NCBI GenBank assembly: GCA_936432065.2
Contig: OW386293.2
Span: 19,728,234-19,792,233 of the forward strand
Source: Rutpela maculata
Lineage: Eukaryota; Arthropoda; Insecta; Coleoptera; Cerambycidae
DNA length: 64,000 bases
Reading direction: 5' to 3'
Part shown: positions 22,889 to 33,151 of the stretch, piece after piece
Numbering within the stretch: the first letter of the stretch is position 1
How the letters are laid out: the number at the start of each line of letters is the position of its first letter
The notes under the pieces: generated by a model
Told to the model about the DNA's origin: nothing
The model's database searches: none
What the model saw: the letters and a program-made list of their open reading frames with translations, nothing else
Made by a program: the position numbers and the translations under genes

Positions 22889-23610
22889 TACCTTTACCAT
22901 ATACTTCATTTCAATAAATAAAAGAGTGTAAATTTTATGAGAACATGTTCCTATTCAAATACTTAATAAGTTACAAAATGATTTCATTGGCAAATATCAA
23001 ACGTCTTCTATGTTTACCAGAACCCATAAATCTTGTCGATTTATTGAGAGTAAGTGAATAAATTCCGCTTGTTTTTAAAGCTTCATACGAGGCTATTCGA
23101 TATGAATCAAGAAGACACATAACATTCCGCAGGATATCAGCTAAGCCAAGCGTTGTTAATTTATCTGCCAGAAAACGTTATTGGAGAATTTTCACCTTAA
23201 ATTCTAATATGCCCGTACTATTTTCGGTGGCAGCAGATATATCGAGCTTTTCTTGCGATGAGGCATTAGTTTTTAGACTCGGTATTTTCGCCACGCTCTG
23301 CCTCTTGTGAGAAAATGATTTATCTTTCGAAATCCAACCTCCGCATCCGCAAATGCGAACTGTTTGCAGATGGAATTTTTCCATTTTTATTACAGTTTCC
23401 ACTGGATGTAATTTCTTCTCCTTATAATTACGTACATAAATATATTCTCTCATGCATATAATGCAATATTTTTAAGTTAACAAGAAAATATTCGAACTGA
23501 TGTTAGAGCTTATTAATGGTTTAATAAAAATTTAATTAAAACTAAAGGAAGATATAAATGTTTAAATATTTGTCTCAATAAACACAGCATTTAATAATAG
23601 TATATTGTTA
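22889..23610. other. AT-rich sequence, no gene seen
   Basis: A 91-codon minus-strand ORF at 23178-23453 has no similarity I recognise; it is left uncalled. Confidence 0.4.
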
Positions 23611-24036
23611 TGTGTTGCAACCCCAGAATGTAGGCAACACATAATTCAATTAGTTCGGATGTGTGAATGTAGAGATTTGCACCTACTAGAGAAAGAACCT
23701 ACTAGAAGCTCCAGAGTGATGACATCTGGAACTATCTAGAGAATGGTGACGTGATACAGAAAATTCGGGATCTGTCATTTTTAGGTATATAAGGCCGCAT
23801 TTTCACGGCGGGAAGGAAAAAGTTTTGAATTGACAAGCGAAGTTAAGACTGCAAAGTGAAAACAAAGTGATAAACATTGTTATTTTTAGTCAGTAAAGTG
23901 CATTTATGTTAATAATAGTATTGTGAAGTATCCAGTAAATTATTTAATAAAGTGTGTTAGTGGTTATCTCTTGTTATAATTTTTTGAACCCACGGAATTT
24001 GCAAGGGTGGTTTCCTAGGGGTGGAAACACGTCACA
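23611..24036 (+). repeat. 5' LTR
   Basis: Starts TGTGTTGCAACCCCAG and ends GTCACA (TG...CA). It matches 25542-25956 almost base for base. The main difference is 11 extra bases (GAAAACAAAGT, near 23860). It contains a TATA box and an AATAAA. Confidence 0.85.
23784..23794 (+). promoter_or_regulatory. LTR TATA box
   Basis: GTATATAAGG in the middle of the LTR, conserved in the 3' LTR at about 25715. A strong TATA element at the expected place for the U3/R border. ATTTAATAAAGTG about 160 bp downstream could be the poly(A) signal. Confidence 0.55.
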
Positions 24037-24039
24037 AAT

Positions 24040-24057
24040 TGGTGTCAGGAGCTCTGA
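24040..24057 (+). promoter_or_regulatory. Primer-binding-site-like sequence
   Basis: TGGTGTCAGGAGCTC begins three bases after the 5' LTR. TGG is the complement of a tRNA CCA end. The tRNA was not identified. Confidence 0.5.
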
Positions 24058-24477
24058 GGTTGTGCTGAAATGTTCGAGAAGTATTCTCGAGAAATAGTGC
24101 TAACATAGAGGACCAATTTACTGGACATTGTTCAAGGGTTATTTTTGATCAGGAAAATAGTGTTAAGTGCATTTTTCAGACATTGTAGAACATTTTTTTA
24201 AAGACATTAGTGTGATAATTAAATCCTTTAAACTGAGAAATGATAGAGACACTGAAAAAGACTCATTTGTGTTAGTGCGTAAAAATTACTAGAACATTTC
24301 TATTTGGACATTAGTGGAGATTATTAAATTCTCTGAACTGGATAGTGACAAAAGACTCTGGATAAGACTTTTTCGTGCTGTTTCGAGATTTTTCTGGAAA
24401 GTTCCATTACCGATATTGACGTGACAGTTAAATTTATTTTATTTTAACATAATCTTATGCTCATAGAAACAAAAAGC

Positions 24478-25180
24478 ATGGCAGCAGAGAAACAAATACG
24501 GGACCTGCTTGCGGAGTTTACGAGGATGATGGCGCAGCAACGAGAAGAAAGAGAAGAGCAAGAAAGAAGACGTCAAGAATAAAGAGACGAATTGAAGAAA
24601 ATAATGGAAGAACAGTTAAGAAGACGCCAGGAAGAAAAAGAAGAACAAGAAAGAAGACGTCAGGAAGAAAAAGAAGAACAGGAGAAAAGACGTCAAGAGG
24701 AAGAAAGACGGCGTCAAAAAGAGAAGGATTAACAAAAAAAGAGACGCCAAGAAGAAAAACAAAAACAAGAAAGAAGACATCGAGAAGAAAAACAAGAAGA
24801 AGAGAAACGGCGACAAAAACAAAATGATGAATTAAGGAAAATTATAGAGAAACAGCAGAATGCCTTCATGTCAGCCATTGAAAAACTCAAAAATAAGATC
24901 GAAGTTAAAATGGACAAAGTCGAGGAGGAAATAAGCGAAGTCAAAGGAGAAGTTAAAGAGAAAGTAAACAAGTTCGAAGAAGAAGTCAAAGGAGAAATAG
25001 ATCGGCTTAAACGACAGTTGTGAGATAGAGGAAGCCAGCAGGTGGTATCATCAGGTCAGCGACTAAAACCTCCTTCTTTTGACGGCCAAAGTTCCTGGAC
25101 GACGTACAAGAGGCAGTTTGAGGCAGTAGCGTGTGCGAACAACAGAACTTCAGAGTTTTAGAAGCTGCCTCAGATCTGCT
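24478..25180 (+). pseudogene. Gag remnant with long charged coiled coil
   Basis: Opens at ATG 24478 with MAAEKQIRDLLAEFTRMMAQ, followed by about 100 residues rich in Glu, Arg, Lys and Gln (repeated RRRQEEK-type units) that would form a coiled coil. LKPPSFDGQSSWTTYKRQFE near 25063-25122 is the conserved gag segment of insect gypsy-group elements. After a deletion YGDQHL and QVYQAQLK near 25180-25215 are readable in neighbouring frames. In-frame stops occur at 24580, 24730 and 25021. Two of the stops lie in the purine-rich repeats. It is not translatable as one protein. Confidence 0.7.
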
Positions 25181-25189
25181 ATATGGCGA

Positions 25190-25525
25190 TCAGCACCTTC
25201 CCAAGTATATCAGGCTCAGCTGAAGCCACGTGTTCAAAAACAGCCGAAGAATGACCGAGAACAGATGACCAAAGCTAGTAACCGATTGAATGCCAGTACA
25301 GGGGGATTCAAGGTGGGGAACCTGATTTGGCGGTACAACCCACAGCGGAAGGAATGGAAACTTCAACCTCCTTTGGATGGACCGTATACTGTTATTACCC
25401 GAATTAATGATCTGGTCTATCGGATTCAACGAAGCAAAAAGTCCAATATGAAGATCATACACTTGGATAGACTGGCGAAGTATGTGAAAGAGGCTGAATT
25501 GCCTGACCGGGACGTTCGGGCTTAA
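25190..25525 (+). pseudogene. Integrase C-terminal end fused after gag deletion
   Basis: The last part of the pol polyprotein. It includes FKVGNLIWRYNPQRKEWKLQ, then PPLDGPYTVITRINDLVYRI (the GPY/F-type module that follows the integrase core) and IIHLDRLAKYV before the stop at 25525. The upstream half of the same ORF (QVYQAQLKPRVQK) is gag, so the deletion joins gag to integrase in one open frame of 130 codons from ATG 25133. A polypurine tract, AAGGAGGGGGCAG, follows directly before the 3' LTR. Confidence 0.7.
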
Positions 25526-25541
25526 GGAGGGGGCAGTGTTT

Positions 25542-25956
25542 TGTGTTGCAACCCCAGAATGTAGGCAACACAGAATTCAATTAGTTCAGATGTTTGAATG
25601 TAGAGATTTGCACCTACTAGAGAAAGAACCTACTAGAAGCTCTAGAGTGATGACATCTGGAACTATCTAGAGAATGGTGACGTGATACAGAAAATTCGGG
25701 ATCTGTCATTTTTAGGTATATAAGGCCGCATTTTCTCGGCGGGAAGGAAAAAGTTTTGAATTGACAAGCGAGGTTAAGACTGCAAAGTGATAAACATTGT
25801 TATTTTTAGTCAGTTAAGTGCATTTAAGTTAATAATAGTATTGTGAAGTATCCAGTAAATTATTTAATAATGTGTGTTAGTGGTTATCTCTTGTTATAAT
25901 TTTTGGAACCCACGGAATTTGCAAGAGTGGTTTCTCAGCGGTGGAATCACGTCACA
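25542..25956 (+). repeat. 3' LTR
   Basis: Same sequence as the 5' LTR with a few substitutions and the 11-base deletion. Preceded by a polypurine tract. Confidence 0.85.
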
Positions 25957-25972
25957 ATATTATTAAACGAGA

Positions 25973-26066
25973 GTGTAATGATAGCTATTACTCAAGAGGA
26001 TGACGTTTACGACACGAACAGAAGGCGAGTGTCATAATTCATCCGGGTAAGTAATAGCTATTACAC
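25973..26066. repeat. Short inverted repeat, possible MITE
   Basis: GTGTAATGATAGCTATTACT at 25973-25992 and AGTAATAGCTATTACAC at 26050-26066 are inverted copies with one extra base. The 57-bp centre has no coding signal. Total length about 94 bp. Confidence 0.5.
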
Positions 26067-26987
26067 GCAAGTAGAATACTATACTTTTTCTACGACTACA
26101 GAAAGTTGCACTTTAAGGTAAATTTGCCGACAAATGGCGAGATTTTTAGGGAAATATGCGAAGACGCACATTTTATCGGTCATAACTTCTTTATTTTTCA
26201 AGCAGGAGAAAAAATTGAAAAAAAAGGCTTTTGCCTTAATCGATAATCTTTAATTTGGATTCTTAACATTTTTGGTGCAAGTGCCTTAATTTCTGAGATG
26301 TTTAACTTTTAAAGAAGTATTTTGACTTATACGGCCAAATACGTTTGACGCCATTTATTAACCTCCATACCTCCGACGGAGATTTAAAAAACAGTAAATT
26401 GTTCCTCGGTTTATGATCTTTATCTTGGAGATTTTTATTTTAGGAGTGATGTTTTTCGATATATTCAACAAAAACCGTGTTGAGGCGTCCGTTTTCGCAA
26501 TCTGCAAAGAAGGCGAAACACGAAATGTTTGGACGTTCAGTTATTTTTTAATATATGAGTTGAAGGGCCATACTATGACATTATGGAAAGAGGAAGCTTG
26601 CATGTGATGCATATTGTGAATCGCACCGGCGAAATTGAGAATTCCAGCGTACAAGAGCTTACGAAACGTGACATTTTTTGACATTCGGCGAAATTAATGT
26701 CCTATTTATTAAGACAGATTGAATTGAGTTATGGCACACGCGATGTTTTCTAACTTTAAATGTTTTCCTGCGGTTGCTCCATGAAAATTGTTGAATAATG
26801 AATATGTTCTCTTGTGATTGGTTCAAGTCTGTTTAATAATGAATATGAACTCTTGTGATTGGTCCTAGCCTACTGAGTAATGAATTATTACCCGCGGCTG
26901 TTAGTAATGAGACCTATTACATGTTCAAAAATGTATCTATAATAAACGAACTTTTTAATAGTCGTAAAAAAATATCTTTTTATGAAC
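26067..26987. other. AT-rich sequence, no gene seen
   Basis: Two short ORFs (26413-26607 and 26855-27076) show no recognisable family. Nothing else supported. Confidence 0.4.
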
Positions 26988-27380
26988 AGGATTATTCATT
27001 ATATTTAGGCCACCCTTTATTATCGTTATTATTGGAGGTAGAGAAAAAGTTTCGGACGAAAGTTGTAGGGCTGTAACTGAACCTCTTTAATAAGTTAATG
27101 GAAGCACAGTGGCGTGCAGAAATTGGGAGATACAAGAAGCAATAATACTTTTTTTAATAGAACGCGCCCTGTATATTGTTGAATTTTTGAATTGTCCTTT
27201 TTTTTCTGATTTCAAAAATATGACATATGATAGTCTTATCTTTAACCGTTTTCGAGTTATTGAACATTGAAAACCGTATTTAAGCTATTTATTATACGAA
27301 GGGAAATTACCATTATTGAAGTAGTCTATGAAAATGACAAGTATTCTGTTATTAAATCTGTCAGCGTTTCATATAATAAC

Positions 27381-28256
27381 GACAATGCGGAAACTTAGAA
27401 TTTTAGAACATAACTTTATGCGCCTCATTTCAGACTCCGGTAGGTACACCTCCCTCAGAGCTCTATGCACTCCACTAGCGGACTTCGTCTGGGACACTTC
27501 CCAAAAATTCTACCAATTCAAACTGGGCGAAAGTCCGCTAACCCGAGACATCACACGAATCAGACAGCATAATGCCATACTTTTCAACCTGAAACACCCA
27601 TTACCATACCAGGCGTTGCCTATCTTTTGGCAACCTCCCTAGCCACATCTTTCCTATACCACAATTTCCTTTCACCACCTTTTATTTGCACCACCTTTTA
27701 CTTGTACCCCCTCTATTCCCCCATTAGTTTCATTTTTATTATTTTTGTCAATTTTTGTTCTTTTGTCTATTTTTGTTCTTCTTCCAAATTCCCTTTAGAC
27801 CAATAACTGCTAGTAAATCCCAACTTTTAAAATCATAATCTCCCCTCACCCCATTCTTCCAGAGGCAGGTAGACCACTGGATAAATCCGTGACTCTCGAA
27901 CGGGTTTTTTCACTAAGTTTTTCCCGAATGGACAACAAGATTTTCTTCATAAATTTAGTGCGCTCGTGCGACAGTGCGCGTGTGTTAAAGATGCAATTGT
28001 TTCTTCGTAGTTCTAGCTATTTCTAAGTATTTTAATATTTTCCCCGATTATTGTTCAACGAAATTGTTAGGTTTAAGTTTTTTTATATATGTTAAACAGA
28101 AGCCCTAACGCCCCAATTTCATCTGTTGTTACACCCGATCACCTACCTATCGCGACATTGCACGCCGCGGTGGGGTGATCGGCTCTAGACTGGACCCAGC
28201 TGAGGCGCATTCATGTCTTTAAACGTTAATAAATATCTTTGATTTGATTTGATGTG
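27381..28256 (+). mobile_element. 5'-truncated LINE with 10-bp target duplication
   Basis: ATATAATAAC occurs directly before (27371-27380) and directly after (28257-28266) this segment. The host palindrome confirms that only one copy belonged to the target. The insert has the C-terminus of a reverse-transcriptase ORF, a pyrimidine-rich 3' untranslated region of about 600 bp, and a tail with AATAAATATCTTTGATTTGA, a TTTGA simple repeat typical of some LINE clades. A GC-rich hairpin-prone stretch (CACGCCGCGGTGGGGTGATC) lies near its 3' end. Confidence 0.65.
27382..27642 (+). pseudogene. LINE ORF C-terminus
   Basis: In frame from the truncation point: MRKLRILEHNFMRLISDSG, SLRALCTPLADFVWDTSQKF, then ESPLTRDITR and a stop at 27642. 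This resembles the region after the RT thumb of Jockey/R1-type ORF2 proteins (a line such as LQ..QNK.LR.I.... followed by a conserved tail). No catalytic motif is present because the copy is 5' truncated. The in-frame ATG upstream at 27328 belongs to the foldback arm, so the ORF there is a chance fusion. Confidence 0.5.
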
Positions 28257-28642
28257 ATATAATAACAGAATACTTGTCATTTTCATAAACTACTTCAATA
28301 ACTGTAATTTTCCATCATATAATAAATAGCTTAAATACGATTTTCAATGTTCGACAACTTGAAAACGATTAAAGATAGGAGTATCATATGTCATATTTTC
28401 GAAATCAGAGAAAAGAGAGTAATTCAAAAATTCAACAATATACAGGGCGCTCCATTAAAAAATATATTATTGCTTCTTGTACTCCTCAATTTCTGCACGC
28501 CACTGTGCTTCCATTAACTTATTAAAGGGGTTCAGTTACAGCCCTACAACTTTCGCCCAAAATTTTTATTCTACCTGCAATAATAATGATAATAAGGGGT
28601 AGCCTAAATATAATGAATAACCCTGTACATACGAGTACGTTG

Positions 28643-29162
28643 ACTTTTAACATTCGGTTAAGGAGCATGTAATAAGTAAAGTCTAATAATATTTAATTTT
28701 GTTGAAAAAGAATACGTTATTAAAAAAAGATAAATGCCTACTATACAAATATTTTCGGAATAACAAATAGCTTGTGCGAAAATATTCTTCGTTGCCTTCG
28801 TCTTCTTCTGCGAAAACTCGTACTGATGCCATAATATTGGCCAAAATTAGCAGAACATTTCAGTATCAACAATTTTTGGCACGACTTTGTTTGCAATTGC
28901 AAAAATTACAAGATTTCTATAAGCACAAGATGACCATAGTCATGTTTTTCCACACAATTTTTTTGGATTTCGAGACGTTTGCAAATCCACTTCTGATCGC
29001 AAAAAAATTGGCATTGATAAAATGTTCGTTGCGGGAACATTACTTTTCTAGAACTATCATACTCGAAGATATGCTCTGAGAATATGTTGCTCCACAGAGT
29101 TTTCAGTAGAAGGCGACGTAACCAAACTGAATGCAGATTTCCTTGTCTTCACGCAGATTTAT
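28643..29162. other. AT-rich sequence, no gene recognised
   Basis: A 101-codon plus ORF at 28774-29079 is not recognisable. Confidence 0.4.
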
Positions 29163-30370
29163 TGACCAAATTAGATGTGATTTGGGGTTTTCTCTAAACT
29201 AAAACCATGGCAGGTAGACAAAAACCAATATGGGTGCCCTGAGCTCGATTTTCGAGAAACAAACGATGGCGCGAACCGCGATCGTCTATCTTTTTCGACT
29301 ACCGAGCTTTAGAGCGTTTTTGGAAAATTGGTATTTTTGGATGAACTTTATATCTCAATTATCAAGTGTCGAACTGAACATCGAGTAACATATTCTTGAG
29401 GCACTTTTTTAAGTAGAATCCGTTGTTTAGAAGAAAATTATGCATGCCTCTGTTCTCGAGATATAGACATAACTTTGTTTTTTAAATGGAACACCCTATA
29501 AATTATTTCATTATTAAATTAGCTATCCAATGATATATCATATTGTCATATTTATCTCTAGAAAAAGTGGTTAATTTTCGAAAAATGTAATATATTTGTG
29601 AGGAGACCATGGAAAACTATTAACATCAACAACACTTCTCTTATAATATAAAATAATTTTGCCTAAAATAGGAAAAACTAAACTACAATAAATGTTTGAA
29701 CTAACATCTATGCACTTTTGACACCTTCTCCTTACAGCATTTGTTGCATTTCCAATCATGACAGGAGTTATTGTCGGAAACGCAGCTAATGTTTTGTTTT
29801 CCAATTCTGCTATGTTATTAGAACGTTCTCTATATATAACATTTTTTGAATAAGCATAGATGTCAATGGAAGACAATTCGATCATTTACTTAGTTTAGTT
29901 TTTTCTATTTTTGGCAAAATTATTTTATATTATGAGAAGTGTTGTTATTGTTAATAGCTTTTCATAGCCTCCTCACAAATATATTAAATTTTTCGAAAAT
30001 TAACCACTTTTTCTAGAGATAAATATGACAATATGATATATGAATAGCTAATTTAAGTTGTGATCGACTAATGAAATAATTTACAGGGTGTTCCATTTAG
30101 AAAAAAATCTCTATATCGAAAACTGAGGCATGTATATTTTTTTTCTTATCAGCGACAAATTCTACGGAAAAACGTGCTTGGTAATTGAGTCATCCAAAAA
30201 TGCCAATTTTCCAAGAACGCTCTGTAGCTAGATAGTCGAAAAAGATAGACGACGGCAGTTTGCGCAATTGCTTGTTTCTCAAAAATCGAGCTCAGGACAC
30301 ATATATTGGTTTTTGTCTATCTGCCATGGTTTTAGTTTAGAGAAAACCCCAAATCACATTTAATTTGGTC
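29163..30370 (-). mobile_element. Foldback element with mariner transposase tail
   Basis: The left arm (29163-29668) starts GACCAAATTAGATGTGATTT and contains CTAAAACCATGGCAGGTAGA, GTCTATCTTTTTCGACTA, TGGAACACCCTATAAATTAT and CTTATAATATAAAATAAT. The right arm (29912-30370) is the reverse complement in the same order and ends AATTTGGTC. An ACAGGGTGTTCCATTT-type motif, often a mariner terminus, sits in the middle of each arm, so the arms look like a smaller element nested in a larger one. The 240-bp centre holds the end of a transposase on the minus strand. Confidence 0.7.
29691..29885 (-). pseudogene. Mariner/IS630-type transposase C-terminal fragment
   Basis: Minus-strand reading NVIYRERSNNIAELENKTLA, then FPTITPVMIGNATNAVRRRC and QKCIDV. 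This matches the segment after the third catalytic residue in mariner-like transposases (VY..RP.NI.EL...I......I....I.N......R...CI...G.HFE). Everything upstream is missing. It lies exactly in the loop of the foldback element, as expected for a deletion derivative of a once autonomous copy. Confidence 0.55.
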
Positions 30371-30540
30371 CACCCTTTATTGAAATGCATGTTAGTAATT
30401 TTGAGTCATTCTTTTCTGTATGATGTATGTGTTGTTTCCCATCTTGTAAATGATCGTGTACTGTTAGATGGTGTATGAATAAAATAATAATAAAAAAAAA
30501 TAAATTAAAATATTTATCACTTTATTTATCGTATGTAATA
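30371..30540. other. AT-rich spacer with (AAT) tract
   Basis: GAATAAAATAATAATAAAAA near 30476 looks like the tail of an unidentified retroelement; nothing coding is visible. Confidence 0.3.
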
Positions 30541-30765
30541 TCACTAGTGCTTAAAATTTTATAGAAAATGTTTTCTAAAGCGTGTTGCCTGGTAATATAA
30601 AGAGTGCAAATTGGCAGTTTATTATCAGATTAAATCCCGACCACTTTAGCGGGAGGGATTTAATCTTTGATAATAAACTGCCAATTTGCACGAGTTATAT
30701 TAACTGGGGGCAACTTAGCTTGAGAAAAAATTTTTAGATAAAATTTAAAGCACGAGTGGTATTTG
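30541..30765. mobile_element. 225-bp palindromic MITE
   Basis: Nearly perfect long hairpin. AGAGTGCAAATTGGCAGTTT, ATTATCAGATTAAATCCC and the inverted GGGATTTAATCTTTGATAAT, AAACTGCCAATTTGCACGAG surround a loop of about 18 bases near 30655. Pairing continues outward through TTGCCTGGTAATATAA and TTATATTAACTGGGGGCAAC to CACTAGTGCTTAAAATTTTA and its partner, giving arms of about 105 bp. No coding capacity. A diverged copy of one end (TAGATAAAATTTAAAAGCCC, AATATTTCACGAA) recurs at 31803-31855. Confidence 0.75.
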
Positions 30766-33151
30766 AGGAGAATATTTCACGAATAAATAATTCATTAAGT
30801 ACATCTTCAATATTATGTTTTCTCATTAATTGCCTTCAGATGTTTTCTTGTCACTTTTTAGAGTTTACTGACCTTTATTTTCAATTTCCTCATTAATTTG
30901 ATATACAGAAATATTTCTAAACCGACTCATATTGTCAAAACAGCAAATCTGAAACAAACGCAGTAGAAACAATGGAGATTCCCTATATTTTAAAATAATA
31001 TAGTGACGTTTCTACGGCAACTAGTAAATAAAACAAGTTGAAACCTTAGATATTATAATATATAGACTGGCTTAACACCTTTCAGGCGTTTCTGAGGTGC
31101 AATATGACGAGGAACGATAGAGAGAGCACTACATCTTTAATCTGCGAGCACTACTTTATTCCCGATGTCCCGCCTATTTATTACTATACACTCATGGTTC
31201 CGAGATTGACATAGAGAGCGCCATCTAGCGCTACCGCTACTAGAGTTATATTCCATAATAATTGTTCATTGATTCATATTTACGTATTTAATCCTTATTT
31301 TTAACTTACGAAGTTTACAAATCATGTTGAGGTTTGCTTCGTTAGTCAGAGTGAATTTTAAATACAACAAATTAAAATATTGCACAGCTTTGATTCAACT
31401 AGTTACTTTTTGATGATTACCGTATGTAAGTAGGTACCTAGGTACATTTTTAGTTTGTTTCCATAGCAAATGTGTTTACTTGACATTTATAATAAATGAT
31501 TTGCTTAACTTTGTAACTACGTTATTGAGCTATTGAAAGCTGTGCTTGACTTGTTCCTGTATTATGAGCTAGGTATATTAAGTACAATCTTTGTATATTA
31601 TTATTACCTGATTGAATAGTAGGCAAATTGAAATAGTTACAGATAGGCAAGGGTTATAGCCTATATATTTCAGACAGGCTTCTCTTTGGAACTGACGATT
31701 GTTTACTATATATGTGGTGTGTTTATGTTTGCTAGTACATAATACAATATTACAATTTACAAGGTAAGTTAACAATTAGTAATAAGCTAGTGAAGATATT
31801 TATAGATAAAATTTAAAAGCCCGAGTTGCCCTATTTGCCGAAAATATTTCACGAAAGAAAACGTCAAAAAATTATCGCAGTATTTGCCGCTGCAGCGACA
31901 TAAAAAATTAGAGCGATAAATTTTGCATGTTGGTACTGTCAAAAGCCGATCTAGCTTGAATTACCACTAATAATGACATTTGATTGGAGCAATGTTGTGA
32001 AAAAACGGGCTCTCATTGGCTATAGCGTTAATGAGTGAAATAATCAGTAAAATATGATGATATGATTTGATGGAAGCCTATGACAACCCTCGCCCCATTA
32101 CTTCATTGAATTACTAAACTTTCGATTGAGATTTTTATACTATGTTAGATGGGACTTGGTCTACACTTAACGAATTATCTGCAGATCCTTATAAAATTAG
32201 GAAAATCTATTTATTCTTATAACTTTTTCATTGATTAGCTTGTACAAACTCCAAATAATTGTTAATTTCCTTCCGTAAATAGACTTTAGATGGTTTTAGA
32301 GCTCAAATAATATTTTATTAAGCTATTCCAATCGACAATGGAAAACAAATTAATGAACATAATGAACTTTACCAGTAATCTAAATAAACTTTACAAATTA
32401 GATTTATGAGGTTAGTATTCTCCTTTGACATTTTCAATTGGAGAGGTCATAGAAGAGTACATATATGAAATGAATTTATAGTTTATTTTAAATATATATT
32501 TATGTTGATATATACTTTGCAGAAATTCATCAAACTGTGTCCGTATATCAAACTATAATTTAAACTTCACAACTTCACATATAAATCAAACCACGGGGTC
32601 AAAATTCCAACTATTCACCGTTGCCAAGGTTACATTTTTATCGTTGGCGTAATTCAACCCCAATTTAGGGGTGGTGTCGATGTTGTTATGCATGATATCA
32701 CGTAATTGGAAATAGAAAAACCCTCCGTCTAGACTAGTAATTATAATATCTTGCAGACGGTGCGGTGGTGGGCTTTGTGCAGTAAGCGTGAATAAGTTGT
32801 GGCTTACTAATATTTTCTGAGATATGCGGAAAGATTTGATGCAGAAACAAATAAAAGATAAACACAGATGTTCTTTATTTTCAAATTTTCACTTCTACAT
32901 GTGCAATAATTTGTCAATAGAATATTTTTAGTTAAATGTTTATAATTCTAGGGAATTTGCATTAAAGAAAATAAATGCTTAATCGCCTATTTTGGAATAT
33001 TTAAACAATGCCTCTAAATTCCAAATTAATTCAGCTTTACGTATTATTTGTTTAGAGAAATACTAAATAAATCTTACATTTGAAAAAAAAATTGTTAGTC
33101 ATGCGGAAATTAAAAAGACGTTCTTTATTCTAGACTATAGCTCCCCCCAAG
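30766..33151. other. AT-rich sequence, no gene seen
   Basis: 2.4 kb with no recognisable protein similarity and only short ORFs. About 31070-31260 is less AT-rich (GGCGTTTCTGAGGTGC, GAGAGCGCCATCTAGCGC) and could be an old repeat. A fragment of the preceding MITE end is at 31803-31855. Confidence 0.4.

Larger units (their letters stand above)
23611..25956 (+). mobile_element. Deleted gypsy-type LTR retrotransposon
   Basis: Two near-identical LTRs (426 and 415 bp) enclose about 1.5 kb that holds a gag fragment joined to the end of the integrase. Protease, reverse transcriptase and RNase H are absent. It is a non-autonomous deletion derivative. The short internal region and similar LTRs suggest recent movement, perhaps with help from an intact relative (inference). 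No 4-6 bp target duplication is obvious. The flanks ATATTGTTA and ATATTATTA are similar over nine bases, but the AT content makes that weak. Confidence 0.8.
26988..28642. mobile_element. Foldback element split by a LINE 3' end
   Basis: The left arm (26988-27350) begins ACAGGATTATTCATTATATT and includes AAAGTTGTAGGGCTGTAACT, AGTTAATGGAAGCACAGTGG and GACAAGTATTCTGTTATT. The right arm (28257-28642) is the reverse complement of all these blocks and ends at a matching ACAGGGTTATTCATTATATT. Before insertion of the LINE at 27381-28256 the two arms were almost in contact, so this was a palindromic element of about 780 bp. No transposase. Confidence 0.7.

Noticed and set aside
23178..23453. 91-codon minus ORF with a CGCGGW stretch
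   Set aside because: No family recognised and no supporting context.
24616..24989. Minus-strand ORFs rich in Phe, Leu and Ser
   Set aside because: They are the antisense of the Glu/Lys/Arg-rich gag coiled coil.
23602..25965. Nine-base target duplication of the LTR element (ATATTGTTA/ATATTATTA)
   Set aside because: Gypsy-type duplications are 4-6 bp and must abut the LTR exactly; the AT-rich match with a mismatch is not sufficient.
27328..27381. N-terminal extension MKMTSILLLNLSAFHI of the LINE C-terminus ORF
   Set aside because: This part is the foldback arm; the target duplication shows that the LINE starts at 27381.
28774..29079. 101-codon plus ORF
   Set aside because: No recognisable motif or neighbour support; length is possible by chance.
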